64,000 bases of DNA from Siphonodentalium dalli. Lineage: Eukaryota > Mollusca > Scaphopoda > Gadilida > Siphonodentaliidae. Positions 35,701-48,319 of the stretch are shown here, piece by piece; the first letter of the stretch is position 1; the number at the start of each line of letters is the position of its first letter. The stretch is taken from NCBI GenBank assembly GCA_032622095.1, contig CP136064.1, forward strand, positions 38,242,426 to 38,306,425, in the 5' to 3' direction. Below the pieces are notes generated by a model. It saw nothing but the letters and a program-made list of their open reading frames with translations, made no database searches and was not told where the DNA came from. The translations under genes and the position numbers were made by a program.

Positions 35701-37400
35701 GCTGGACTGGGAACCAGTCATCTTATGGTTGAGTTATCGATTTCAAGTTTACATTTAATCATCGTTTTATCAAGTTATTTTGACAGAGAAAAGCTTCCTA
35801 ATCAGTCCCACAATTTGGTCAGTTCTGGTGTGATATGAAAACTAGCACTAGCCAGTAGTGGTGTTGGACTGGGAACCAGTCATCTTATGTTTGAGTTACC
35901 AATTTGAAGTTAATATTTGTTCATCATTTTATCAATTTTGACAAAGAAAAGCTTCCTAGTCAGTCCCACTATTTAGTCAGTTCTGGTGTGATATGAAAAC
36001 TAGCACTAGCCAGTAGTGGTGCTGGACTGGGAACCAGTCATCTTATGGTTGAGTTATCGATTTCAAGTTTACATTTAATCATCGTTTTATCAAGTTATTT
36101 GGACAGAGAAAAGCTTCCTAGTCAGTCCCGCTAATTGGTCAGTTCTGATGTGAATCGAAAACTAGCATTAGCCAGCAGTGTTGCTGGACTGGGAACCAAT
36201 CGTCTTATTGCTGAGTTATCAATATGAAGTTTAGATCATTTTATAAAGTTATTTTTAAAAAAAGCTTCCTAGTCAGTCCCACAATTTGGTCAGTTCTGGT
36301 GTGATATGAAAACTAGCACTAGCCAGTAGTGGTGCTGGACTGGGAAACAGTCATCTTATGTTTGAGTTACCAATTTGAAGTTAATATTTGTTCATCATTT
36401 TATCAATTTTGACAGAGAAAAGCTTCCTAGTCAGTCCCACTATTTAGTCAGTTCTGGTGTGATATGAAAACTAGCACTAGCCAGTAGTGGTGCTGGACTG
36501 GGAACCAGTCATCTTATGGTTGAGTTATCGATTTCAAGTTTACATTTAATCATCGTTTTATCAAGTTATTTGGACAGAGAAAAGCTTCCTAGTCAGTCCC
36601 ACAATTTGGTCAGTTCTGGTGTGATATGGAAACTAGCACTAGCCAGTAGTGGTGTTTGACTGGGAACCAGTCATCTTACGGTTGAGTTATCGATTTCAAG
36701 TTTATATTTAATCATCGTTTTATCAAGTTATTTGGACAGAGAACAGCTTTCTAGTCAGTCCCACAATTTGGTCAGTTCTGGTGTGATATGAAAACTAGCA
36801 CTAGCCAGTAGTGGTGTTGGACTGGGAACCAGTCATCTTATGTTTGAGTTACCAATTTGAAGTTAATATTTGTTCATCATTTTATCAATTTTGACAGAGA
36901 AAAGCTTCCTAGTCAGTCCCACTATTTAGTCAGTTCTGGTGTGATATGAAAACTAGCACTAGCCAGTAGTGGTGCTGGACTGGGAACCAGTCATCTTATG
37001 GTTGAGTTATCGATGTCAAGTTTACATTTAATCATCGTTTTATCAAGTTATTTTGACAGAGAAAAGCTTCCTAATCAGTCCCACAATTTGGTCAGTTCTG
37101 GTGTGATATGAAAACTAGCACTAGCCAGTAGTGGTGTTGGACTGGGAACCAGTCATCTTATGTTTGAGTTACCAATTTGAAGTTAATATTTGTTCATCAT
37201 TTTATCAATTTTGACAAAGAAAAGCTTCCTAGTCAGTCCCACTATTTAGTCAGTTCTGGTGTGATATGAAAACTAGCACTAGCCAGTAGTGGTGCTGGAC
37301 TGGGAACCAGTCATCTTATGGTTGAGTTATCGATTTCAAGTTTACATTTAATCATCGTTTTATCAAGTTATTTGGACAGAGAAAAGCTTCCTAGTCAGTC
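26790..37400 (+). repeat. Higher-order repeat of about 3983 bp (about 2.7 copies, third shortened)
   Basis: D-tail marker GAATCGAAAACTAGCATTAG spacings are 1115, 1273, 1595, then 1115, 1273, 1596 bp, giving a period of 3983 bp. Copy 1 starts near 26790, copy 2 near 30773, copy 3 near 34756. Copy 2 has a private 2 bp loss in CAAGTATATATTTAATC near 31120. Copy 3 jumps near 35390 to the register of an A/B/C group further on, losing about 1.1 kb, and after 36275 follows the 1273 bp subunit. The unit therefore has a three-subunit internal structure that recombines at subunit level. Confidence 0.85.
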
Positions 37401-37929
37401 CCACAATTTGGTCAGTTCTGGTGTGATATGGAAACTAGCACTAGCCAGTAGTGGTGTTTGACTGGGAACCAGTCATCTTACGGTTGAGTTATCGATTTCA
37501 AGTTTATATTTAATCATCGTTTTATCAAGTTATTTGGACAGAGAACAGCTTTCTAGTCAGTCCCACTAATTGGTCAGTTCTGGTGTGATATGAAAACTAG
37601 CACTAGCCAGTAGTGGTGCTGGACTGGGAACCAGTCATCTTATGGTTGAGTTATCGATTTCAAGTTTACATTTAATCATCGTTTTATCAAGTTATTTGGA
37701 CAGAGAAAAGCTTCCTAGTCAGTCCCACAATTTGGTCAGTTCTGGTGTGATATGGAAACTAGCACTAGCCAGTAGTGGTGTTGGACTGGGAACCAGTCAT
37801 CTTACGGTTGATGTATCGATTTCAAGTTTATATTTAATCATCGTTTTATCAAGTTATTTGGACAGAGAACAGCTTTCTAGTCAGTCCCACTAATTGGTCA
37901 GTTCTGGTGTGATATGAAAACTAGCACTA

Positions 37930-40900
37930 GCCAGTAGTGGTGCTGGACTGGGAACCAGTCATCTTATGGTTGAGTTATCGATTTCAAGTTTACATTTAAT
38001 CATCGTTTTATCAAGTTATTTGGACAGAGAAAAGCTTCCTAGTCAGTCCCACAATTTGGTCAGTTCTGGTGTGATATGGAAACTAGCACTAGCCAGTAGT
38101 GGTGTTGGACTGGGAACCAGTCATCTTACGGTTGAGTTATCGATTTCAAGTTTATATTTAATCATCGTTTTATCAAGTTATTTGGACAGAGAACAGCTTT
38201 CTAGTCAGTCCCACAACTTGGTCAGTTCTGGTGTGATATGAAAACTAGCACTAGCCAGTAGTGGTGTTGGACTGGGAACCAGTCATCTTATGTTTGAGTT
38301 ACAAATTTGAAGTTAATATCTGTTCATCATTTTATCAATTTTTGACAGAGAAAAGCTTCCTAGTCAGTCCCACTATTTAGTCAGTTCTGGTGTGATATGA
38401 AAACTAGCACTAGCCAGTAGTGGTGCTGGACTGGGAACCAGTCATCTTATGGTTGAGTTATCGATTTCAAGTTTACATTTAATCATCGTTTTATCAAGTT
38501 ATTTTGACAGAGAAAAGCTTCCTAGTCAGTCCCACAATTTGGTCAGTTCTGGTGTGATATGAAAACTAGCACTAGCCAGTAGTGGTGTTGGACTGGGAAC
38601 CAGTCATCTTATGTTTGAGTTACCAATTTGAAGTTAATATTTGTTCATCATTTTATCAATTTTGAAAGAGAAAAGCTTCCTAGTCAGTCCCACTATTTAG
38701 TCAGTTCTGGTGTGATATGAAAACTAGCACTAGCCAGTAGTGGTGCTGGACTGGGAACCAGTCATCTTATGGTTGAGTTATCGATTTCAAGTTTACATTT
38801 AATCATCGTTTTATCAAGTTATTTGGACAGAGAAAAGCTTCCTAGTCAGTCCCACAATTTGGTCAGTTCTGGTGTGATATGGAAACTAGCACTAGCCAGT
38901 AGTGGTGTTTGACTGGGAACCAGTCATCTTACGGTTGAGTTATCGATTTCAAGTATATATTTAATCATCGTTTTATCAAGTTATTTGGACAGAGAACAGC
39001 TTTCTAGTCAGTCCCACTAATTGGTCAGTTCTGGTGTGATATGAAAACTAGCACTAGCCAGTAGTGGTGCTGGACTGGGAACCAGTCATCTTATGGTTGA
39101 GTTATCGATTTCAAGTTTACATTTAATCATCGTTTTATCAAGTTATTTGGACAGAGAAAAGCTTCCTAGTCAGTCCCACAATTTGGTCAGTTCTGGTGTG
39201 ATATGGAAACTAGCACTAGCCAGTAGTGGTGTTTGACTGGGAACCAGTCATCTTACGGTTGAGTTATCGATTTCAAGTTTATATTTAATCATCGTTTTAT
39301 CAAGTTATTTGGACAGAGAACAGCTTTCTAGTCAGTCCCACAATTTGGTCAGTTCTGGTGTGATATGAAAACTAGCACTAGCCAGTAGTGGTGTTGGACT
39401 GGGAACCAGTCATCTTATGTTTGAGTTACCAATTTGAAGTTAATATTTGTTCATCATTTTATCAATTTTGACAGAGAAAAGCTTCCTAGTCAGTCCCACT
39501 ATTTAGTCAGTTCTGGTGTGATATGAAAACTAGCACTAGCCAGTAGTGGTGCTGGACTGGGAACCAGTCATCTTACGGTTGAGTTATCGATTTCAAGTTT
39601 ACATTTAATCATCGTTTTATCAAGTTATTTTGACAGAGAAAAGCTTCCTAATCAGTCCCACAATTTGGTCAGTTCTGGTGTGATATGAAAACTAGCACTA
39701 GCCAGTAGTGGTGTTGGACTGGGAACCAGTCATCTTATGTTTGAGTTACCAATTTGAAGTTAATATTTGTTCATCATTTTATCAATTTTGACAGAGAAAA
39801 GCTTCCTTGTCAGTCCCACTATTTAGTCAGTTCTGGTGTGATATGAAAACTAGCACTAGCCAGTAGTGGTGCTGGACTGGGAACCAGTCATCTTATGGTT
39901 GAGTTATCGATTTCAAGTTTACATTTAATCATCGTTTTATCAAGTTATTTGGACAGAGAAAAGCTTCCTAGTCAGTCCCACAATTTCGTCAGTTTTGGTG
40001 TGATATGGAAACTAGCACAAGTCAGTAGTGGTGTTGGACTGGGAACCAGTCATCTTACGGTTGAGTTATCGATTTCAAGTTTATATTTAATCATCGTTTT
40101 ATCAAGTTATTTGGACAGAAAACAGCTTTCTAGTCAGTCCCACTAATTGGTCAGTTCTGGTGTGATATGAAAACTAGCACTAGCCAGTAGTGGTGTTGGA
40201 CTGGGAACCAGTCATCTTATGTTTGAGTTACCAATTTGAAGTTAATATCTGTTCATCATTTTATCAATTTTGACAGAGAAAAGCTTCCTAGTCAGTCCCA
40301 CTATTTAGTCAGTTCTGGTGTGATATGAAAACTAGCACTAGCCAGTAGTGGTGCTGGACTGGGAACCAGTCATCTTATGGTTGAGTTATCAATTTCAAGT
40401 TTACATTTAATCATCGTTTTATCAAGTTATTTGGACAGAGAACAGCTTTCTAGTCAGTCCCACAATTTGGTCAGTTCTGGTGTGATATGGAAACTAGCAC
40501 TAGCCAGTAGTGGTGTTTGACTGGGAACTAGTCATCTTACGGTTGAGTTATCGATTTCAAGTTTATATTTAATCATCGTTTTATCAAGTTATTTGGACAG
40601 AGAACAGCTTTCTAGTCAGTCCCACAATTTGGTCAGTTCTGGTGTGATATGAAAACTAGCACTAGCCAGTAGTGGTGTTGGACTGGGAACCAGTCATCTT
40701 ATGTTTGAGTTACCAATTTGAAGTTAATATTTGTTCATCATTTTATCAATTTTGACAGAGAAAAGCTTCCTAGTCAGTCCCACTATTTAGTCAGTTCTGG
40801 TGTGATATGAAAACTAGCACTAGCCAGTAGTGGTGCTGGACTGGGAACCAGTCATCTTATGGTTGAGTTATCGATTTCAAGTTTACATTTAATCATCGTT

Positions 40901-43900
40901 TTATCAAGTTATTTTGACAGAGAAAAGCTTCCTAGTCAGTCCCACAATTTGGTCAGTTCTGGTGTGATATGAAAACTAGCACTAGCCAGTAGTGGTGTTG
41001 GACTGGGAACCAGTCATCTTATGTTTGAGTTACCAATTTGAAGTTAATATTTGTTCATCATTTTATCAATTTTGACAGAGAAAAGCTTCCTAGTCAGTCC
41101 CACTATTTAGTCAGTTCTGGTGAGATATGAAAACTAGCACTAGCCAGTAGTGGTGCTGGACTGGGAACCAGTCATCTTATGGTTGAGTTATCGATTTCAA
41201 GTTTACATTTAATCATCGTTTTATCAAGTTATTTGGACAGAGAAAAGCTTCCTAGTCAGTCCCACAATTTGGTCAGTTCTGGTGTGATATGGAAACTAGC
41301 ACTAGTCAGTAGTGGTGTTGGACTGGGAACCAGTCATCTTACGGTTGAGTTATCGATTTCATGTTTATATTTAATCATCGTTTTATCAAGTTATTTGGAC
41401 AGAGAACAGCTTTCTAGTCAGTCCCACTAATTGGTCAGTTCTGGTGTGATATGAAAACTAGCACTAGCCAGTAGTGGTGTTGGACTGGGAACCAGTCATC
41501 TTATGTTTGAGTTACCAATTTGAAGTTAATATCTGTTCATCATTTTATCAATTTTGACAGAGAAAAGCTCTCTAGTCAGTCCTGAAAATTGGACAGTTCT
41601 GGCGTGACATAAAAACTAGCACTAACCAGTAGTGGTGCTGGACTGGGAACCAGTCATCTTATGGTTGAGTTATCGATTTCAAGTTTACATTTAATCATCG
41701 TTTTATCAAGTTATTTTGACAGAGAAAAGCTTCCTAGTCAGTCCCACAATTTGGTCAGTTCTGGTGTGATATGGAAACTAGCACTAGCCAGTAGTGGTGT
41801 TGGACTGGGAACCAGTCATCTTACGGTTGAGTTATCGATTTCAAGTTTATATTTAATCATCGTTTTATCAAGTTATTTGGACAGAGAACAGCTTTCTAGT
41901 CAGTCCCACAACTTGGTCAGTTCTGGTGTGATATGAAAACTAGCACTAGCCAGTAGTGGTGTTGGACTGGGAACCAGTCATCTTATGTTTGAGTTACAAA
42001 TTTGAAGTTAATATCTGTTCATCATTTTATCAATTTTTGACAGAGAAAAGCTTCCTAGTCAGTCCCACTATTTAGTCAGTTCTGGTGTGATATGAAAACT
42101 AGCACTAGCCAGTAGTGGTGCTGGACTGGGAACCAGTCATCTTATGGTTGAGTTATCGATTTCAAGTTTACATTTAATCATCGTTTTATCAAGTTATTTT
42201 GACAGAGAAAAGCTTCCTAGTCAGTCCCACAATTTGGTCAGTTCTGGTGTGATATGAAAACTAGCACTAGCCAGTAGTGGTGTTGGACTGGGAACCAGTC
42301 ATCTTATGTTTGAGTTACCAATTTGAAGTTAATATTTGTTCATCATTTTATCAATTTTGAAAGAGAAAAGCTTCCTAGTCAGTCCCACTATTTAGTCAGT
42401 TCTGGTGTGATATGAAAACTAGCACTAGCCAGTAGTGGTGCTGGACTGGGAACCAGTCATCTTATGGTTGAGTTATCGATTTCAAGTTTACATTTAATCA
42501 TCGTTTTATCAAGTTATTTGGACAGAGAAAAGCTTCCTAGTCAGTCCCACAATTTGGTCAGTTCTGGTGTGATATGGAAACTAGCACTAGCCAGTAGTGG
42601 TGTTTGACTGGGAACCAGTCATCTTACGGTTGAGTTATCGATTTCAAGTATATATTTAATCATCGTTTTATCAAGTTATTTGGACAGAGAACAGCTTTCT
42701 AGTCAGTCCCACTAATTGGTCAGTTCTGGTGTGATATGAAAACTAGCACTAGCCAGTAGTGGTGCTGGACTGGGAACCAGTCATCTTATGGTTGAGTTAT
42801 CGATTTCAAGTTTACATTTAATCATCGTTTTATCAAGTTATTTGGACAGAGAAAAGCTTCCTAGTCAGTCCCACAATTTGGTCAGTTCTGGTGTGATATG
42901 GAAACTAGCACTAGCCAGTAGTGGTGTTTGACTGGGAACCAGTCATCTTACGGTTGAGTTATCGATTTCAAGTTTATATTTAATCATCGTTTTATCAAGT
43001 TATTTGGACAGAGAACAGCTTTCTAGTCAGTCCCACAATTTGGTCAGTTCTGGTGTGATATGAAAACTAGCACTAGCCAGTAGTGGTGTTGGACTGGGAA
43101 CCAGTCATCTTATGTTTGAGTTACCAATTTGAAGTTAATATTTGTTCATCATTTTATCAATTTTGACAGAGAAAAGCTTCCTAGTCAGTCCCACTATTTA
43201 GTCAGTTCTGGTGTGATATGAAAACTAGCACTAGCCAGTAGTGGTGCTGGACTGGGAACCAGTCATCTTACGGTTGAGTTATCGATTTCAAGTTTACATT
43301 TAATCATCGTTTTATCAAGTTATTTTGACAGAGAAAAGCTTCCTAATCAGTCCCACAATTTGGTCAGTTCTGGTGTGATATGAAAACTAGCACTAGCCAG
43401 TAGTGGTGTTGGACTGGGAACCAGTCATCTTATGTTTGAGTTACCAATTTGAAGTTAATATTTGTTCATCATTTTATCAATTTTGACAGAGAAAAGCTTC
43501 CTTGTCAGTCCCACTATTTAGTCAGTTCTGGTGTGATATGAAAACTAGCACTAGCCAGTAGTGGTGCTGGACTGGGAACCAGTCATCTTATGGTTGAGTT
43601 ATCGATTTCAAGTTTACATTTAATCATCGTTTTATCAAGTTATTTGGACAGAGAAAAGCTTCCTAGTCAGTCCCACAATTTCGTCAGTTTTGGTGTGATA
43701 TGGAAACTAGCACTAGTCAGTAGTGGTGTTGGACTGGGAACCAGTCATCTTACGGTTGAGTTATCGATTTCAAGTTTATATTTAATCATCGTTTTATCAA
43801 GTTATTTGGACAGAAAACAGCTTTCTAGTCAGTCCCACTAATTGGTCAGTTCTGGTGTGATATGAAAACTAGCACTAGCCAGTAGTGGTGTTGGACTGGG

Positions 43901-45490
43901 AACCAGTCATCTTATGTTTGAGTTACCAATTTGAAGTTAATATCTGTTCATCATTTTATCAATTTTGACAGAGAAAAGCTTCCTAGTCAGTCCCACTATT
44001 TAGTCAGTTCTGGTGTGATATGAAAACTAGCACTAGCCAGTAGTGGTGCTGGACTGGGAACCAGTCATCTTATGGTTGAGTTATCAATTTCAAGTTTACA
44101 TTTAATCATCGTTTTATCAAGTTATTTGGACAGAGAACAGCTTTCTAGTCAGTCCCACAATTTGGTCAGTTCTGGTGTGATATGGAAACTAGCACTAGCC
44201 AGTAGTGGTGTTTGACTGGGAACTAGTCATCTTACGGTTGAGTTATCGATTTCAAGTTTATATTTAATCATCGTTTTATCAAGTTATTTGGACAGAGAAC
44301 AGCTTTCTAGTCAGTCCCACAATTTGGTCAGTTCTGGTGTGATATGAAAACTAGCACTAGCCAGTAGTGGTGTTGGACTGGGAACCAGTCATCTTATGTT
44401 TGAGTTACCAATTTGAAGTTAATATTTGTTCATCATTTTATCAATTTTGACAGAGAAAAGCTTCCTAGTCAGTCCCACTATTTAGTCAGTTCTGGTGTGA
44501 TATGAAAACTAGCACTAGCCAGTAGTGGTGCTGGACTGGGAACCAGTCATCTTATGGTTGAGTTATCGATTTCAAGTTTACATTTAATCATCGTTTTATC
44601 AAGTTATTTTGACAGAGAAAAGCTTCCTAGTCAGTCCCACAATTTGGTCAGTTCTGGTGTGATATGAAAACTAGCACTAGCCAGTAGTGGTGTTGGACTG
44701 GGAACCAGTCATCTTATGTTTGAGTTACCAATTTGAAGTTAATATTTGTTCATCATTTTATCAATTTTGACAGAGAAAAGCTTCCTAGTCAGTCCCACTA
44801 TTTAGTCAGTTCTGGTGAGATATGAAAACTAGCACTAGCCAGTAGTGGTGCTGGACTGGGAACCAGTCATCTTATGGTTGAGTTATCGATTTCAAGTTTA
44901 CATTTAATCATCGTTTTATCAAGTTATTTGGACAGAGAAAAGCTTCCTAGTCAGTCCCACAATTTGGTCAGTTCTGGTGTGATATGGAAACTAGCACTAG
45001 TCAGTAGTGGTGTTGGACTGGGAACCAGTCATCTTACGGTTGAGTTATCGATTTCATGTTTATATTTAATCATCGTTTTATCAAGTTATTTGGACAGAGA
45101 ACAGCTTTCTAGTCAGTCCCACTAATTGGTCAGTTCTGGTGTGATATGAAAACTAGCACTAGCCAGTAGTGGTGTTGGACTGGGAACCAGTCATCTTATG
45201 TTTGAGTTACCAATTTGAAGTTAATATCTGTTCATCATTTTATCAATTTTGACAGAGAAAAGCTCTCTAGTCAGTCCTGAAAATTGGACAGTTCTGGCGT
45301 GACATAAAAACTAGCACTAACCAGTAGTGGTGCTGGACTGGGAACCAGTCATCTTATGGTTGAGTTATCGATTTCAAGTTTACATTTAATCATCGTTTTA
45401 TCAAGTTATTTTGACAGAGAAAAGCTTCCTAGTCAGTCCCACAATTTGGTCAGTTCTGGTGTGATATGGAAACTAGCACTAGTCAGTAGT
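37930..45490 (+). repeat. Higher-order repeat of 3695 bp (about 2.05 copies)
   Basis: Copy 1 is about 37930-41624, copy 2 about 41625-45319, and a partial third copy runs to about 45490. Shared private markers: CAATTTTTGACAG with an extra T (38337 and 42032), CTTCCTTGTCAGTC (39804 and 43499), AATTTCGTCAGTTTTGG (39983 and 43678), GGGAACTAGTCATC (40524 and 44219), GGTGAGATATG, TTTCATGTTTATA, and the odd monomer end TCAGTCCTGAAAATTGGACAG (about 41576 and 45271). Unlike the neighbouring 3511 and 3983 bp units it contains no D/E pair. Confidence 0.88.
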
Positions 45491-46433
45491 GGTGTTGGAC
45501 TGGGAACCAGTCATCTTATGTTTGAGTTACCAATTTGAAGTTAATATTTGTTCATCATTTTATCAATTTTGACAGAGAAAAGCTTCCTAGTCAGTCCCAC
45601 TATTTAGTCAGTTATGGTGTGATATGAAAACTAGCACTAGCCAGTAGTGGTGCTGGACTGGGAACCAGTCATCTTATGGTTGAGTTATCGATTTCAAGTT
45701 TACATTTAATCATCGTTTTATCAAGTTATTTTGACAGAGAAAAGCTTCCTAGTCAGTCCCACAATTTGGTCAGTTCTGGTGTGATATGAAAACTAGCACT
45801 AGCCAGTAGTGGTGTTGGACTGGGAACCAGTCATCTTATGTTTGAGTTACCAATTTGAAGTTAATATTTGTTCATCATTTTATCAATTTTGACAGAAAAG
45901 CTTCCCAGTCAGTCCCACTATTTGGTCAGTTCTGGTGTGATATGAAAACTAGCACTAGTCAGTAGTGGCACTGGACTGGGAACCAGTCATCTTATGGTTG
46001 AGTTATCGATTTCAAGTTTATATTTAATTATCGTTTTATAAAGTTATTTGGACAGAGAAAAGCTTTCTAGTCAGTCCCACTTATTGGTCAGTTCTGGATT
46101 GAAATGAAAACTAGCAGTAGTGGTGCTGGACTTGGAACCAATCGTCTTATGGCTATTTGTCATCTTAAAGGTAGACTCTACGCCAATTGCAATACAATCC
46201 TTGTAGTAACAACGGGCTCGTTTCGATAATATATTTAAAAATAATTAATTTGAGTCGAAGATGTCTGCAGAAAACATCTCGGTTAAAAGGCTATCATAAA
46301 TATTTATTTAATTATTTAATATAAATTAAGTTACGAATTTCAGTATAGGTGACTTAACCACAATTAATTAACGGTTTTGGATTGGGTAACATTTGACACA
46401 TGTCAAGATAACCGCTGACCAAAGATATTTCAC

Positions 46434-46471
46434 AGGTCAGAAATCAGAAGTGACTTCAGTTCAGAACCTAA
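46434..46471. other. 38 bp tract present in copies 2-4, missing from copy 1
   Basis: The tract starts AGGTCAGAAATCAG and is followed by AGGTTCTTATC. Copy 1 has a single AGGTTCTTATC at 15771, so the difference looks like a deletion between AGGT direct repeats. The right edge contains a 7 bp inverted repeat with a 2-base loop (AGAACCT, AA, AGGTTCT), which may have favoured the deletion. The tract is at 50264 in copy 3 and 55082 in copy 4. Confidence 0.8.
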
Positions 46472-47391
46472 AGGTTCTTATCAAAATTATGGTTCACTAA
46501 TCTACTCTAAGTGGATATTAATTGTTAGCATATAACTGAAGAATACTGTTCTGTTTAGATTAATAATCTGCATAAACATATTAAAGGGATTAAACAAATT
46601 ATTATAGATTAACACATTAATTCAAAGAAAACTATAGAAAATATAAGTCACAACATTATAATTGCTGGGGCTGCTTCAAAGAAAATAACACCTTCATTCA
46701 TAATTAGCAACAACAGTATTAAAAAGATCAAAAAGTCAGGAACAGACAAGTTAAACTGTCAAATCTGCATAATGAGCTCAGATATGGCAAACAATAACAC
46801 CTTAAGATGCTTATGTATTTTGTCACCTTGACGAGGTATTGTTTTGACAAGTCAATAACCACTGACATCAAAGCTGGAGCACTATGTGTCATTAGGTAGA
46901 CAATTGTTTGTCAAAAAGTGAGAACTTTTCACATCATTAGCAAGTTTGAAGGAAGGGTTTAAATATTCTGCCGAAACTAAATTTGTAGCATAACACCAAC
47001 TGCAGTGGACAGACAGGAAAGCAGCAAGGATTTAATATTATAACAACTGGGTTTTTTTCAATATTGGATTATTTTAGGCATCCAAGCTTATACACAGAAT
47101 ACTAAGGTATATTAATTTAAAATAATCTTAGATCTGTGTTTAAAATACATCACAACAAATATGTTTTCCAATTGTAAAAATTCTGGATTCAATTTATTAT
47201 TTTTCATATTTCAAAAATCATGCGAGAAAACTTTCTTGGTCTACAAAAATGAACTTTTTAAATTGAACTAATTATTAATGTAAATTAAAAAAAACATTAA
47301 ATTCAAGTTTCTCTGACATCCAAATTGTTTTTTCTTTGTTTATCTGCACAATATATGATAGTTGGTGCAGTGGTTGGTGCAACAAAAAGGA

Positions 47392-47796
47392 GTGTTTTGT
47401 CACATCAGTACTGTTTAGACAATTAACTAACAAGTGACATCATGTAAGAAGCAGTATGTGCCATAGACAACGTGTCAGTAACTTATTTGTCTGTTAACAG
47501 TGAGAAGTTTAGGACAGTAGTTTGGTTAAAATAGAAAAAAAATATTAAATTACAATTTATCAGACATTAAAATTTTAGTTTCACTAAAACATTAAAAATA
47601 ATTGATATACAAATTGTTCTTTCTATTTATCTGCAACCAATAGTTGTTAGTCTAAAATTGATGTGAATTACCAGTGTTTTGTCACCATGTTTGCGAATTG
47701 TTTTGACAGTAACCACAACAAGTGACATGTGAGGAGCAGTATGTGTCATTAGTCAACATGTCATTAGCTTATTGTCAGACAAAAGTAAGAAGCTTA
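47392..47796 (+). repeat. Internal repeats R2 and R3 of segment copy 2
   Basis: R2 (47392-47511) and R3 (47674-47796) are 282 bp apart and align to each other as in copy 1. The preceding A-rich tract is shorter here (ATATTAAATTAC) than in copies 1 and 4. Confidence 0.65.
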
Positions 47797-48188
47797 TCTC
47801 ATTAGTTAATATATATATGCCCATTTTGTATTATTTTCACAAACTCATATCTGGTGCAGCTGAATGTCTAACTGTATCAATAAGGTTTGTTGTTGATTTG
47901 AATTTGCTGAATGTTGGTTTAAAAGTTTTCTCAATGCAGAGTTTGGGCAGCATACACTGCTGGAAGTCTATTAATTATTCTGTCAATTGCACCAACAATA
48001 CAGAAGACATTTATCATTTGTTCTATATTCCTCGATACGAATTACAATTTTCTTTTAATCACTATAAAATCAGAAATATATTTATCGCTACACTTCACGT
48101 TTATCCATTAAAGTTTACATTTAACATTCGTTGTAGTTATTCCATAAATACTTCCATAAAATGTTCATTCGAGCTGCAAAAGCGTTAG
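47772..48188 (+). other. 138-codon open frame in segment copy 2, probably not a gene
   Basis: Same frame as at 17074, beginning from a TTG within R3 and differing from copy 1 by Y70S. No recognisable domain. Its intactness is explained by high nucleotide identity between segment copies rather than by selection. Confidence 0.3.
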
Positions 48189-48319
48189 AATTCTAACGGA
48201 CTATTCATTAACCAGTTCCACATTTTACTGTTGCTGGTGCGATATAATTACTAGCACTAGTAATATGTGGAATTGGGAGAGGAAATAATCTTCTGTCACC
48301 ATACTTTTTGACTTATTTG
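48102..48319 (+). repeat. Degenerate satellite monomer at the right end of segment copy 2
   Basis: Same diverged monomer as at 17404, with the central dyad intact in this copy (see 48247). Confidence 0.7.
48247..48264. other. 18 bp near-perfect palindrome in the degenerate monomer (copy 2)
   Basis: ATTACTAGCACTAGTAAT has 8 bp arms (ATTACTAG / CTAGTAAT) around CA. It sits where normal monomers have AAACTAGCACTAGCCAG, so the arms are longer here than in the satellite. Copy 4 has it intact; copy 1 lacks one T and copy 3 has a G-to-T change. Confidence 0.75.

Larger units (their letters stand above)
17621..46150 (+). repeat. Satellite block 2 (28.5 kb)
   Basis: About 177 monomers with no inversion seen. 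It begins with the D and E monomers that flank every inter-satellite segment on the right, passes a transitional zone to 19.5 kb, then holds three successive higher-order repeats of 3511, 3983 and 3695 bp. It ends with F-type monomers (CCCACTTATTGG) before segment copy 2. D/E pairs occur inside it only between about 20.3 and 36.3 kb. No genes. Confidence 0.97.
46151..48319 (+). other. Inter-satellite segment, copy 2 (2169 bp)
   Basis: Same order and orientation as copy 1, with the 38 bp absent from copy 1 present at 46434-46471. R1 begins near 46815 (here GTATTTTGTCACC), R2 at 47392, R3 at 47674. It shares AATTAATTAACGG with copy 1 but AAATATTAAATTAC with copy 3 and the R1 region (CTTATGTATTTTG, GGTAGACAATTG) with copy 4. 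The left-flanking monomer has a 12 bp loss (AAAACTAGCAGTAGTGG near 46108). No gene recognised. Confidence 0.85.
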
